64,000 bases of DNA from Micropterus salmoides (GCF_014851395.1 NW_024040374.1:24632772-24696771); one strand, 5' to 3'; counted from the first letter of the stretch, positions 34,101 through 56,276 are shown. Made by a program: numbers and translations. The notes: generated by a model not told the origin, from the sequence alone.

Positions 34101-37100
34101 GAAAATTTTTTGAAGTAAGGTCTGCAGCTAAGCTGTTCTGATTTTTCACTCATAATTGCATTATCTCCGCTCTGCAGAGTTATTTCACAACAGCTTCCGT
34201 TCGGTTTGGTTTCCTCACTAATCAAATTCTTCCACTCAGCTGGCTCTTGTTTTCTCTCCCTTTCTGTGTTTGGAAACTTCTTTCAGGTGTTTCAGCTGCA
34301 GCTTTTACTGTTTTTTTTCATTGTGTTCAAATGACAATGAAAATGGCTCTCAAGCTAGCTATAGAGAAGTACATTAAGATTTGTATCATGATACACATAC
34401 ATTCAACATGATAACTCTTTGCAGGGCAAGCCTCTCCAGTGTTGGAGGGTATCGCTGAGGAGCGACCTATCCCAGAGCTCCTGGTGGTTCCACCTCCTCC
34501 ACCCAGGAAGGTCCTCCCTGACCTTGAGTCTGTGGGTCCTGCATCTGTCAACATGAGTGAATTCACCCCTCCTCCTTCTGAGCAATGTTATGGTGTGGCC
34601 ACCATTGTTACACTTAAAACTTTGTGAAGCCAAACGGAAACCGCCTATTATAACAGCCCCCCTAACATTGTTTTCACATTGTGGTTCCCCCTCAGCTACA
34701 CAGATCCCTGTTCCTCCTGAATTCTCCAAGACTGACACAACAGAGTTTGACGATGTGGCTTCAGATGCTTATTCTCCAGAGCTGCAGGCGTCAGAGTGGG
34801 GGAATGAGGAGAACACGAGTCCAGATGCAAAGAACCTGCCAGAGTTTTACAGTAACGGGATAACTACTCCAGCTGAGGTCGATGCAGCACCAGCATTTGG
34901 AGACCAAGACAATCCACTACTTGAATCCTCCATTCCTACCGCTCAGGAATCTCCACCACCAGCAGGGTAAGAGACATGAACTGTTCTACTCTCTTTGCTT
35001 TGAAATACTTTGCCCATCTCTGGATAATTGGTTTTGATTCCCATTTGTTCTTCCCTCTGACTCGCACAGCCTCCGAGATGACGTCAACAACGGTGTTTAC
35101 AAGAGTACAGAAAATGTCTACGAGGACATGCCCACGTCTGCCACCAAAAAGAAAGAGAAAACTGAAAGTGGCAAGAAACGCAAAGGACCACCAAAGAGTA
35201 AGGACTCTTTTCAGTTAACACAATCAGACATTAGACCATTTGAACACCAGATACAATTACAGCATATCGTCATATCAAATTCATTTATATCAATAAGATA
35301 TCTAAATCGCTCACCAAGTGAACTCGTTAAGTTTACTGTATTTGGCTGTATGATGAAGTGTGACATTAAACTTAAGAGAAATTTTAGCATTAACATTTAA
35401 CCACAAATATAAATGACAGAAGTGCAAACACAATAGTATTGTGTTAAATTATAATACATACATAAATAATGTTGTGTGAGTCTATCTTGAGGGCTACATC
35501 AAAACAGAATACTATAATCTTTCTACCTGCTGTGAACATCCCTTAGATTCTTCATTGACTTTAGCACCTTTTTTACATTTTCCACAGATCCATATGCTGA
35601 GGCAGCACAGGAAAAAGTAAGTAGCTTTGTGAGAATAAAGTCCCTTTTCAATTTAAAAAAACAATTGTTGCTCATCTGTCAGAGAATCTAATGATGGAGT
35701 GTAAAATTAATTAAGCCATATCTTTTTGTTTGTGTTTACAGAATGAAGAGAAAACCAAGACGGGCAGATTTGGAAAGTAAGGCCTTTATTTTATTTTTTT
35801 CTCTGTTCTCTTTTTATCATCATCCAGACACTGTTAGTGATGAGAGTTTGGTCTGCCTTTGTAGCCCTCATAATCCCCTCTGCCATTTAAACATGCGGCG
35901 AGGAGTCCCTTTCAAACAAGACGATATCCCTCATTCTCTCTTCTGCAGGAGCGACAAAAAAGCTGCTGCAGACAGGCCGGATGAGAAGGAGCTGAAAAAG
36001 AAAGAGAAGCAGCGCCTGGAAAAGGAGAAGAGGGAGCTAAAGGAGAAACAAGAAAGGGAAAAGAAAGAGCAGAAAGAAAGGGAAAAGAAGGAAAACGAGA
36101 TGAAGAAGAAATTCAAAGTGAGTGGTGTTGTTTTGACTGAGGAGGGCGCTATGGAAGTTGAACGAGCAGCCAAGGAGGGTGGGGTTATGTCTTGGCATAC
36201 AAACCTGTCTGGATTCATTCCTCCCAGAGCAAGAGTTGAGCTGAGCAACATGTGCAGGCTCAAAAGGAATCTGTGTCAACATCCATTTCATTGTTGGTGA
36301 TAATACTTCACTCCTGCAATAGATTCTTACCATATTATAACAAAGGAACATGACTTTTTCCAGGATCCATCAGGTCCCGCTTGTGTTCAAAAACTTTTAT
36401 CTAGACCAATATCCCTGACCAAAAAGAAAGAATAGTACACATTGTAGTTATGTAAGAACTGGCAATACATTCCTCTAAATAACTTCAATGAAGCCAAATA
36501 ACATGCCATCCAGTATAATTAAAGCGGCTATAATATATTTTTTTATATTACCAATGCATCACATGACTACGATGTAAATGGGGTCACTCTTAGTGATGAA
36601 CCCACAGAGAATTTCTATTATTATTATAATTAAACATTATAAATTTAGCTGACACTTTTATCCAAAGCGACTTACAATTGCTATTTATGTCAGAGATCGC
36701 ACGCCCCTGGAACAACTAGGGGTTAAGTATCTTGCTCAGGGACACATTGGTGTCTCACAGTGGATTAAAACCCGGGTCTCTCACACCGAAGGAATGTGTC
36801 TTATCTAACTGTGCCGTCACCACCCCCATAATTATTTAACCAACTCTGTGGTTCCCTTCAGCTCTACAGAGCAGGCCCTCAAAGCATTCAAACATGTTTT
36901 TTTTGAATGTAATGTTTTTCAGTATCTGCAGGACGAGGAAATAGATAACTGTTGGCTAGCTACTTTGTTTATGTCACTAAATATGAAGCACCTAAAGACA
37001 AACATTTCTCACAGCTGACATTTTCACTTGTCACAGTAGTCACAGTCACACATTAATGATGGCTCGTTTCCATTAAGTGTCACAGTAAGCTATGCTAGTC

Positions 37101-39148
37101 AGACTGCAAGCACAATGCCAGGACCTCACTTAAGTGGAAAGCAGACATTTTTAAAGTTATTATTTACACCTTTTCCTGACATGTCAATATGTCTGCCGTG
37201 AAAAGGTCTATTAAAAGGTGTATGTCATATTTATCACAGTCAATTTCAATTCAGTTCAATTCAATGTGCTTTATTGGCATGAATGTTTAGGTTAAACAAT
37301 GTTGCCAAAGTGGTTTGCAGCAAAAGTTTACATTTTTAACGTAACATAACAAGAATGAATGTTATCCTGACCATTCAGTCAACAACAAAATGACAAATTC
37401 AGATAGAACGTAAACTACAAAGAAGAATTAACAAGATTTAACCTCCCATGCAGCAACACTGAGTGTAACAGTTCAATGAGTCACTCGCTCTCCCTCAGGT
37501 TGTGACACAGGGACATACACTTGTTGGCAAGATTTGTCGTATGTCCTTCTAGGATTATTGTTAATTAGTGTTAAGTTCTTTTAACAGATGGAATTTCTCA
37601 AAATATTGCTCTCTTATGCTTTAATACCGATCACATTTCAGGAGAAAAGTGTTTCTGTCTCCACCTAACCTGTAGCAAGTAGTGTGTGCTTCAACAATTT
37701 TTGTGTGTGTGTTTATATGTACATACTGTGTATATGTGGTTTTTGCTGTTAGATCACAGGACAGGAGAATGCCATGTACCGGGCAAAAGTAACCGTAACG
37801 ACCAAGGGACGTAAGAATGATCTGCCCGTCAAGAGCGGTGACAACATCAGCATCATCCGAACAACCAACTGTCCCAAAGGCAAATGGCTGGCCAGGGACA
37901 GCAGCAACAACTGTGAGTTAAAAACAAAACAAAAATAACTTGTTATTAGCAATGTGTTCACTTCAGGGGTAAAGGGGTGCATAAAGAAGGGAAGGTACAT
38001 TAAGAAAGGTCGTAGTTTCATGAACTCTTTTCTCTAACCTGTTAAGACGTGAACACACTGCATTACACCTTGAGTGTGACGAAGACAATGGAAATCACAC
38101 GAGGAAGCTACTATATTTTTGCACCTCCCTTACACACAAACAACTGTATAAATTCTGGGCCGCTTGGAACCAAAAAAATGTTTGCACCGAAAAGCAACTT
38201 GATGCGCTGCAGTCATTGATTGACAACCGCTTACTTTGTGGGTGTCTTCCAGATGGGTATGTTGCAGTGGACCACGTGGAGCTGGACATCAAGGAGATGT
38301 TGGAGCTGGGGAAGAAGGCTACAAACAACCGCAACAGCAATGTTTTCGAGGCAGAGGCTATCAGCACGAGGATCAGGTATTTATGCACATACAGACAAAA
38401 CAAGCATTATGCAGCTTCTCACTCATTGTGCATTACACCGTCAAGTTAAAAGGGTGACTTACAGCCGTGTTTCTCAGGGACTCGGAGCACTATCCACCGT
38501 CAGAAGAAAGTTGTAAGTATATTCCTGTTCTTATTCATAACAACAGCATATATATTTGAGTTGATCTGCGGCATTTTGATGTTGATGTGTACAGTCACAG
38601 ATGATAGTGAGGAGTGGACCGTAGACGACGACGAACCTCTCTCCCCCCTCCCTGACACTGCAAATCCACTGGCTCCAATGTAAGTCTGTGAATCTATGTG
38701 GCAGTATTGTTGATTTTCAATGTATTCTACTTTTTGAGACAGAGAGATATGAGCAGCACAGCTGACAGTGATCTCTGATTAGTCACTGGTGGCAAAGCGT
38801 TATATGTTTTCTGAAGTCCAATGGTCAATGTCTTTCCTCTGCAGGGGTCACACCAGGACATTCTCAATGCCAGACATGGGTAAGAAATTCCAAACCTGTC
38901 TTCTTTATTAACACTACTTCAACTCTGTTGTATCTCCTCCATGTGTTGTTGTAGTATGTCGATACAATATACAAGAAATAAAACAAACATCCTACTTTTT
39001 TATTATCAAGGTTTTTCAGGTTGTTACAGCTAGTGTAGGGCAGGTGATCTCTAAGCCCTGTTTACATACTTAAAATGCTGATGCACAGTCGTGATTGGAT
39101 GAGCAGGTTGTTTGAGTAAACAGGAAGATATATATATATACCAACTTT

Positions 39149-39198
<50 letters not shown>

Positions 39199-40447
39199 AA
39201 AGTTGGTTACCTGGTGACATTATGCTATAATTTATGCTGCAGGTTTGTTGTTATGAAGGTGCTTTATATGTATCTGTCTTGTTTATTTATTTTCTTAGGA
39301 AATAAAGATCTTAGTATAAACCATCAGCACAGTCGCAGTGATATCTACACAGATGGCTCCTACGTGCAGTGAGTTTACCAGCGTCATTCTTACAGTCAAT
39401 CTCCACCAGTTTTTAATGTGTATATATACTAATTTTGTATTTGTCTTTTTATCAGAACAAAAAATGAAGCACTTCAGAAGTTGTCCACATTTTTCCATTC
39501 ACCCAAACCTGTGGAGCCAGCAGCCAGGTAGGCATGGTGCACATGCGGTGCACCAGTCGTATACACACATACACACACATGTTGGGACACACACAAACTC
39601 GGTTTAACTTTTTGCTTTTCCATTTTTTTTACAACAGCACTGAACCAGAGACAAGTAAGTGATGCCTGAAAATCCCACAAAAACTATACTAAAACTATAG
39701 AAATTCTGTATAGAAATATAGAATGTATTTACAATATATAAATACTATCCAATATGATATGATATAATTTTATTTTGTATAATGGTGTTGTTGATGTTGC
39801 ACATCATTAAACAAATCTGTTTTATAAAGTAAATAATAAATGCTTAATAGCAGTAGCTCGTAGTTGGTTAGATCCATTCATTCCCATTATAAAGCCTTTG
39901 AAAAGTGGATTTTGAAATTAATGCCTAAATGCTTTGTTTCCATCTCAGGTCCTGTGCTTGTGAATGAAGAATCAGTTCACCCGTATGTAAAACACACACA
40001 AAGAAAAATGCCGAACATGTTGTGCAACCTGTAGACAGACAAGTTTACTTCCTTTTTGGCTGCTGAGCATGAAAAGACATTTTAATTTATTTTTGTCTGT
40101 GAGAGAAAGAGAGACAGAAAGGGGACTCTCCAACCAGGAAGTTATATTGGCTTGTGTCCTGGAAGGAGAATGAGCTGCTGATTTACTGTAATGTGCTCTT
40201 CACATTTATCAATGGGATCAGATCTGTGGTCAAAGTTTTGTCCCTGCTGCTCCATTAGGCAACGTGGCAGCACCTGAATACTTTACTCCAGTAAAGAATG
40301 GGAGGTGGGAGAGGAAAGGTTGTGTGATTTTGAAATCTTTTTTTCCACAGGCCTGAAGCGAGCTCAACACAGGAAGTAGCTTTTGATCAAACAGATATGA
40401 TCATTTTACCTCCTCCTGACCTGTATGCTGACCTGACCATGGAGTAA
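31117..40447 (+). CDS. FYB2: FYB2 (C1orf168-like) adaptor with hSH3 region, complete
   Basis: FYB2 belongs to the FYB/ADAP family of immune-cell adaptors that link antigen-receptor signalling to integrin activation. 19 coding exons keep phase from the ATG at 31117 to the TAA at 40445-40447, giving about 950 residues (human FYB2 is about 730). Start: exon 1 gives MDQ and exon 2 continues EDTMDFKALRAKFQ, which matches the human FYB2 N-terminus in layout. The protein has a Lys-rich segment, a long Pro-rich middle, tyrosine motifs (DYED, VYEDM, DIYT, YVQ, LYADL), a charged helix ending KKKFK and an hSH3 region with YRAKVTV, LPVKSGDNISIIR and YGYVAVDHVELD. Next to PRKAA2 as in human. The 5'UTR was not defined. 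FYB1 is less likely because of the N-terminus and the neighbours. Confidence 0.9.
31126..31648 (+). other. FYB2: FYB2 intron 1
   Basis: About 520 bp, AT-rich, nothing recognised. Confidence 0.65.
31649..32799 (+). CDS. FYB2: FYB2 exon 2: N-terminal motif, Lys-rich and Pro-rich region
   Basis: 1151 bases, phase 0 to 2. Contains DFKALRAKFQ, a Lys/Glu/Ser/Asp-rich stretch around 31870-32050, then repeated Pro-rich blocks (SVTPPEIETPALP, PPPVASAPSPSPPYPE) that could bind SH3 domains. It ends SIDQRIFNALEKARKKAT followed by a split codon. Confidence 0.93.
32949..33118 (+). CDS. FYB2: FYB2 exon 3
   Basis: 170 bases, phase 2 to 1. Encodes LQAKPTTSYSTTPPLEEIAP and LPELPPIDYEDRAGK; DYED is a possible phosphotyrosine site. 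Confidence 0.88.
33119..34424 (+). other. FYB2: FYB2 intron 3
   Basis: About 1.3 kb with a familiar fish dispersed repeat at about 33398-33590; otherwise nothing recognised. Confidence 0.7.
33398..33590. repeat. Dispersed fish repeat with (CA)n head
   Basis: (CA)n followed by CATGGGGACCAGTCATTGAC, CTGCATTCCCTAGCC, and AAGTCCCCACTGGGG motifs, an arrangement I recognise from a high-copy, CA-led fish repeat with GTCCCCAC blocks. The family name is not known to me. Confidence 0.6.
34425..34586 (+). CDS. FYB2: FYB2 exon 4
   Basis: 162 bases, phase 1 to 1. Encodes QASPVLEGIAEERPIPELLV, PPPPPRKVLPDLESV and SEFTPPPSEQ. The donor is weak (T|GTTATG); it is chosen because it alone keeps the phase into 34696. 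Confidence 0.75.
34696..34966 (+). CDS. FYB2: FYB2 exon 5
   Basis: 271 bases, phase 1 to 2. Encodes TQIPVPPEFSKTDTTEFDD and an acidic, Pro-containing stretch ending QESPPPA. Confidence 0.88.
35070..35197 (+). CDS. FYB2: FYB2 exon 6: VYEDM tyrosine motif
   Basis: 128 bases, phase 2 to 1. Encodes LRDDVNNGVYKSTENVYEDM followed by a Lys-rich stretch. YEDM fits the YxxM consensus for PI3K p85 SH2 domains. Confidence 0.88.
35588..35616 (+). CDS. FYB2: FYB2 exon 7 (29 nt)
   Basis: Encodes PYAEAAQEK after a split Asn codon; phase 1 to 0, donor GTAAGT. Confidence 0.75.
35742..35776 (+). CDS. FYB2: FYB2 exon 8 (35 nt)
   Basis: Encodes NEEKTKTGRFG with a split Lys; phase 0 to 2. Confidence 0.75.
35949..36117 (+). 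CDS. FYB2: FYB2 exon 9: charged helix before hSH3
   Basis: 169 bases, phase 2 to 0. A Lys/Glu-rich helical stretch ending KENEMKKKFK, equivalent to the …RKKFK lead-in of FYB hSH3 domains. Confidence 0.9.
36645..36822. repeat. SINE-like dispersed fish repeat
   Basis: Contains TTTATCCAAAGCGACTTACA, CTTGCTCAGGGACACATTGG and AACCCGGGTCTCTCACAC in that order, ending GCCGTCACC. I recognise this as a high-copy teleost repeat; the AACCCGGGTCTC part looks like a tRNA-type B-box relic. Confidence 0.65.
37241..37545. repeat. Dispersed fish repeat (TTTATTGGCATGAATG type)
   Basis: Begins with CAATTCAATGTGCTTTATTGG and continues GCATGAATG … GTTGCCAAAG, a repeat head familiar from many fish genomes. The right limit is approximate. 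Confidence 0.5.
37753..37912 (+). CDS. FYB2: FYB2 exon 10: hSH3 core
   Basis: 160 bases, phase 0 to 1. Encodes ITGQENAMYRAKVTVTTKGR, LPVKSGDNISIIRTTNCPKG and KWLARDSSNN, aligning with the GKNELSFKQGEQIEIIR…GKWLGR part of FYB hSH3. Confidence 0.93.
37913..38252 (+). other. FYB2: FYB2 intron 10
   Basis: 340 bp; nothing recognised. Confidence 0.65.
38253..38376 (+). CDS. FYB2: FYB2 exon 11: hSH3 end
   Basis: 124 bases, phase 1 to 2. Encodes GYVAVDHVELDIKEMLELGK, the YGY-strand and following helix of the hSH3 fold, then NNRNSNVFEAEAISTRI. Confidence 0.93.
38478..38512 (+). CDS. FYB2: FYB2 exon 12 (35 nt)
   Basis: Encodes DSEHYPPSEES, phase 2 to 1, donor GTAAGT. Confidence 0.75.
38595..38679 (+). 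CDS. FYB2: FYB2 exon 13
   Basis: 85 bases, phase 1 to 2. Encodes TDDSEEWTVDDDEPLSPLPD, acidic. Confidence 0.78.
38845..38879 (+). CDS. FYB2: FYB2 exon 14 (35 nt)
   Basis: Encodes GHTRTFSMPDM, phase 2 to 1. Confidence 0.72.
38880..39298 (+). other. FYB2: FYB2 intron 14
   Basis: 419 bp, containing the TA-rich palindrome at 39128-39206. Confidence 0.65.
39128..39206. repeat. (TA)n palindrome flanked by CCAACTTTGG / CCAAAGTTGG
   Basis: CCAACTTTGG at 39141-39150 and its reverse complement at 39197-39206 bracket 46 bases of TA repeat, with more TA to the left. The whole stretch can fold as a hairpin or cruciform. Confidence 0.9.
39299..39368 (+). CDS. FYB2: FYB2 exon 15: tyrosine-rich
   Basis: 70 bases, phase 1 to 2. 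Encodes NKDLSINHQHSRSDIYTDGS and YVQ, with two possible phosphotyrosines. Confidence 0.78.
39456..39527 (+). CDS. FYB2: FYB2 exon 16
   Basis: 72 bases, phase 2 to 2. Encodes TKNEALQKLSTFFHSPKPVE. Confidence 0.75.
39638..39654 (+). CDS. FYB2: FYB2 micro-exon 17 (17 nt)
   Basis: Encodes TEPET between split codons, phase 2 to 1, acceptor ACAACAG and donor GTAAGT. It is supported by phase linking the flanking exons. Confidence 0.65.
39655..39948 (+). other. FYB2: FYB2 intron 17
   Basis: AT-rich, nothing recognised. Confidence 0.6.
39949..39982 (+). CDS. FYB2: FYB2 exon 18 (34 nt)
   Basis: Encodes PVLVNEESVH with split codons, phase 1 to 2, donor GTATGT. Confidence 0.7.
39983..40350 (+). other. 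FYB2: FYB2 intron 18
   Basis: 368 bp; ends in a pyrimidine tract and TCCACAG acceptor. Nothing else recognised. Confidence 0.6.
40351..40447 (+). CDS. FYB2: FYB2 last exon
   Basis: 97 bases including TAA. Encodes PEASSTQEVAFDQTDMIILP and PPDLYADLTME. YADL is a possible SH2-binding tyrosine at the extreme C-terminus. Confidence 0.8.
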
Positions 40448-41086
40448 TTATCATAAAACAAGGTAAGGATGAACCACCTGGACTGCCTTTTCACTACTCA
40501 TCACTGTGCACTTCACATACTGACATTATGTGTTTCTGTTTGGAACAGCAGAACAGGATTTGCCCTCTGTTATTTTTCAAGCTGTGACCTGTGCCAGTCA
40601 CCTAATACTGTGACGGCAACTTCATGTTCTGCATTGTGACCTTATTTACGTGGCGACTGTGTGTGTGGATCAGTATGATGATTTACAAGAGGAGCAAGAT
40701 AAGTGGATTTTCTCCACAAGCGATACACCATCTCAGCAACCAGAACTTTTTTTGTGAAGCACTCTGTTAAACCAGTGAGGGACAGTTTGCCTGGTGGCTC
40801 TGAGTGACTTTGAACCTTGGACCAAGGACTGCTGATCCCAGGAAAGGACTTGCAAACTGTTTCAGACACACAGACGCTTTCTGGGTACTGTGACCTTGGA
40901 GGTTCTTACAAGGAAAATTACATAATTTCCATGCAAATACCAGAAATATAGATTTTTCTCACACCAGGTATTTTTCCAGTTGAGACACCACCTTGAGGAT
41001 CTTGGTCTACATGCAGCAGTTTCAAGGGTTGGATGAAATGAATGTCCTACACACTTGTTACCAGTTTACAGTGTTGGTAGCAAATG

Positions 41087-41092
41087 AATAAA
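41087..41092 (+). terminator. FYB2: Proximal FYB2 poly(A) signal
   Basis: AATAAA about 640 bases after the FYB2 stop; a possible short 3'UTR form. Confidence 0.4.
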
Positions 41093-41811
41093 TAGCAATA
41101 TATCTAATAAACTTCAAATGAACAAAGATTTAATCAATTTTTAGGTTTGGTCATCAGCAATAATTAAAAAGTCTCTGTGTGGCCACCTGAACCCCACAAG
41201 GGATATATTTTCATTCATTTCATGCTCTGTCCTCTTCTACATGTGCATCTATAGGACTGATTAACATTGTTTTCATGGCCAACTCTAAACATTTACTTGA
41301 TATTGGTCAGTTTTTTGTATTATTGTGCCTTTTTTGTACATGAGCATTTTTTTCTACTTTTATTTACCCTGATTATTTTGTTAAAAATAATTACAGATTA
41401 TGGAAGTGCTTATGTAACTACTCATGTCATAGTATTTATATGCTGAAAGTTTTAAACACATATAATATAAAAAAGGTTTCTGCTAGTACCAGTTGCTAAT
41501 GGTCTTACTTTCTCCTTCTGGAGCGACTTGTCCATAAACTTTATTTTCTTTATTTCGTTTTTATGTAGTGGCAGGTGTCACTTTTATGTGCAGCCTTTCC
41601 CTCAAGCTGATGAATAAGAAGTATTACAGAAAAAGAAAGTAGTGTGATGATCCCCTGAGGTCATTTTCATGTAAAATATTGTTGACATCTAAGGGTGCAT
41701 TTTTGTTTGGAACAGTAAACTAATCCTCTGTGATGGGTGTGTATGCATGCGTCTCAATTTCCAAATTGAAAAAAGCCTTTAGGACAAAAACATTTTGCTT
41801 TTATGTGTTTG

Positions 41812-41817
41812 TTTATT
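41812..41817 (-). terminator. PRKAA2: Candidate PRKAA2 poly(A) signal (reads AATAAA on minus strand)
   Basis: TTTATT on the plus strand, 7 bases from the plus-strand AATAAA of FYB2. If used, the PRKAA2 3'UTR would be about 3.2 kb, in keeping with long 3'UTRs of vertebrate PRKAA2. A nearer TTTATT at 44310 is an alternative. Confidence 0.35.
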
Positions 41818-41824
41818 GTTTTTC

Positions 41825-41830
41825 AATAAA
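41825..41830 (+). terminator. FYB2: Distal FYB2 poly(A) signal AATAAA
   Basis: AATAAA in TTTTTCAATAAATACTC, the last plus-strand signal before the convergent gene. Confidence 0.5.
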
Positions 41831-44800
41831 TACTCATTAAAGTGCAAATCATAACAGCAACATCATGCAGTGCATAACAAGAGAAATCCAAACCCCAATC
41901 AGACAGAGACGAGGAGAGACAAGTGAAACACACTGTCACATTCACGCACACACACACACACACACACACACGCTGAAACACACTCTTATACACATTCCTT
42001 CACAATAACCAGTGCGAGTGCAGACATGTCACACACAAATGACATACACTGGGGTATTTAAGGTTACGGTAATCATAAGAACCCCACCACAGATAAACAG
42101 AGCGCACAGCCTTGCTGTTGAAAATACTCACTTTGGTACAACACGGAAAGTCTGTATTGATTAGGCCCTCTGGCATGTGTTTCCCAGCTCTGACACAGAT
42201 TAGAGTTTACATGACTAACATGCCACTGGTAGGTGCATACAGTTGTAATGGTACAGTACTACATCTGACAGCAAATATTGGTTATATCAGGAGCTTATAA
42301 ATACAACCCATGGCCTCTGTAAGATAGTGTACTTCACTGATCAGTATGTTACATTGTCAAGAGCAGAATCAGGAACAAATGCATAATGGATCAGACCAGA
42401 TTTGATCGTGATGTGACCTCACAATACAGAGGACAAGTCATTTAAGACACAGCAATAGAGTGTAATACAGAGGGTTGACTGAACAACATGGATTAGTGTT
42501 TATAAAGCTGTGTGTGAGCAGTTGCATGTGTCTTGCAGCAGGGAGCAGAGGGTCTCCCTGACATCAAAGTATATTCAGTGGAAAGGCAACCCCTCACAGG
42601 ACATAAAAACACCATACATGTAATAAAGGGTGTCAGCAGAGTAACAAAGACTGTCAAGAAATCGACCAAAAGCCTTCACAATGCTCTTATAAGGCAAACA
42701 TTAGTGACCCCATTTCAAACACGATGCAACAAACTAGAACCTCAGTCTACATCAAATTATTGTAGGTCCAACAAAGTACTCAGTCAACAACATTGCAACT
42801 GGTTGAAGAGTCATAGTCTAGACTGATGTGTGGGAACCTTCAACGTTACCAAATTCTCCTCCTTATAATCAAATATTAGGTAATCACTCTTATTTTATAC
42901 TAATAATTTAGTTTTATCACAAACCCCTGCCTCTTTGCCCTTCTGCCAATCATTTGCCCCAAGTGAAGATAACAATGATGATTAAAATATAATAATAATT
43001 ACATATAATCACAGAATATTAAAAATATTAATTATTGGCCATTTTGGGGTTTCCTATTTGTGACACCAGTCTAAAGTAAAGTCTGTACCGCCCCTCCAAC
43101 CTCTGTGTTTTACTGAACAGCAGAAAGGCAACAGTTCTTTGCTCTCCATCAAAACAACACTGCTCTAAAACCGAGAGAACAAAGCCAGACAGAAAGATAG
43201 ATGAGAGGCTTCATCTGAGCAGCGCCACCTTCCACTTTACATTCAGTCAGAAGAGATTTTGAAAAAATATTGTATGACAACATTGATACACAATGCCTGG
43301 TACGATCTGACAAGACAATGCATTAAACATTTGTAAAAGAAATAACACAGGCATTCATCAAAACGTAGGACAGAAACAACAGGTACAGTAAATCCGCAAA
43401 CTCCTGGCGTCTGTTTTAAAGTGCAGACTGAACAGACAACTACTAAACAGAGGAGACCCACACAGCTACAAAAACACCAAAGCATCATGTTTTGACCCTC
43501 GTCACTTTGTTCACTGATTCACACTTTCTACAAATCTCACAAACCTCTGCAGAAATCCTCATGCACACACTCTCCATAAATATATGCACAGAATGACTGT
43601 GTTGCATTCTTTAAGGCATCTGGAGAAAGGTTTCTGTGGCTTACACTGTCCTGCAGCAGATACACACCATCTCACTGCCTCTTTTACTCCTCCTGGATTA
43701 TCATCATCCCCTCATTTTTATCCACCTACAGGATGGACACAGGGCTAATTAAGTTTATCAGTGCTAATACGATTAGTAGCCATTTTGAAAATTGACGAAG
43801 ATTTGCTTTTTTTAAAATGACTGAATGAATCTGTACATGCATGGGTGAGCAGCATTTTAACAACTGCTCAGATTTTTAACGACTAGACTGAAGTGTCAAC
43901 GAGCCTGTGTATGTGTGTTGCATATTTGCGACAGTTACTGAATGCGCAATAGAGAAAAGTACAATAAGCACAGTATCTTTGAAATACATCCATTGCTGTG
44001 CAAAAAAAGTCAGATAATATTGTGGCTGTGAAAACCCACGGGAGGTGGTGTGTTTCTGCGCTTCAACACTAAATGAAGGACACAGTCAGTACCGTGCAAT
44101 ACCGAGTATTATCGTCCTACTATCCTGCCGTCTCCCTAGGTTCATTAAATTTCTACAATTTCTACTTAAAATCAGGATAAAGCTCTCGATGCTGTGCTAG
44201 AATAAAATAACTACAGTGCCGAAAAACAATCTCTCAGAAATAAATATGGATCTGATATCTAAATAATAATCTTCTTTCTGGTCTATAAAGTCTGTTATTT
44301 GGTATACCTTTATTTACCTTTTCAGCTACATCATCTGATTGTATATAAATATAATATAAATGAATAACAAAAGCTGTTTCTTTACAAACTATATACTGTA
44401 AAACCTGAAATAAAATCTTACATGTTAATGTTCCCTCAGACACAGATTTAATGTCAGTTTTAACAACCAGTGCCTTAATCAAAATATATACGACAAGTAG
44501 CTAAACTGACCTCTGATCAGTGACTGGGGAAAATGCAGCAGGATTTCCCACCGTTAAGTGTTATGGTGGGTGATGACATTTCAGCAGTTGATAAGGGTAT
44601 TTGTGGGAGGAGTGGTAGAGAACTTGACCTTTGCTGACTCCCATGTGAATTGTGACCTCTCTTTTACTGGGCCTTTGCTAGTTCACAGATTCCAGTCCCA
44701 GGATCAGTTTTCACAAACTGTGGCCAGATGTCTAAACTTCAAGACTCTGACCCAAGGACTCTGTCAAAATAAGAAAAAAAGAAGCTATCTATCTGCCTTT

Positions 44801-45009
44801 CTGAGAAAGGCTTCCTCTCTATGTCTCCTTAATCTGAGGTGACAGGCTTTGCTTTTCACATTTCCATTAACCCATCCAGTATAATTCAACCGGAACAGAG
44901 ATGGAGAGGAGACAGAAAGAGGAAGTCACTCTGAACACCTACACTCCCTACATCCCGGATCAGGCTGGCTTAAAAAACAGGTTACAGCGAGGTTTGGAGT
45001 TGACAGGTC
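41831..45009 (-). other. PRKAA2: Probable PRKAA2 3'UTR and intergenic DNA
   Basis: About 3.2 kb without coding potential between the convergent FYB2 and PRKAA2 ends. Long AT-rich stretches suit a regulated 3'UTR; the exact end is unknown. Confidence 0.5.
41946..41971. repeat. (CA)n microsatellite
   Basis: About 13 CA units in the probable PRKAA2 3'UTR. Confidence 0.9.
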
Positions 45010-56202
<11,193 letters not shown>

Positions 56203-56276
56203 CTTCTCCGTGACCGACGGCTGGGATCGCTTGGTGTGGTGGGTGTGCTGCCTGGTAGCCGGTGGGGCGCGCGGAT

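Larger units (their letters stand above)
36118..37752 (+). other. FYB2: FYB2 intron 9
   Basis: About 1.6 kb, carrying a SINE-like repeat (36645-36822) and a second fish dispersed repeat (37241-37545). No exon seen. Confidence 0.7.
40448..41830 (+). other. FYB2: FYB2 3'UTR
   Basis: About 1.4 kb to the distal AATAAA. A proximal AATAAA lies at 41087-41092. No coding sequence. Confidence 0.55.
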
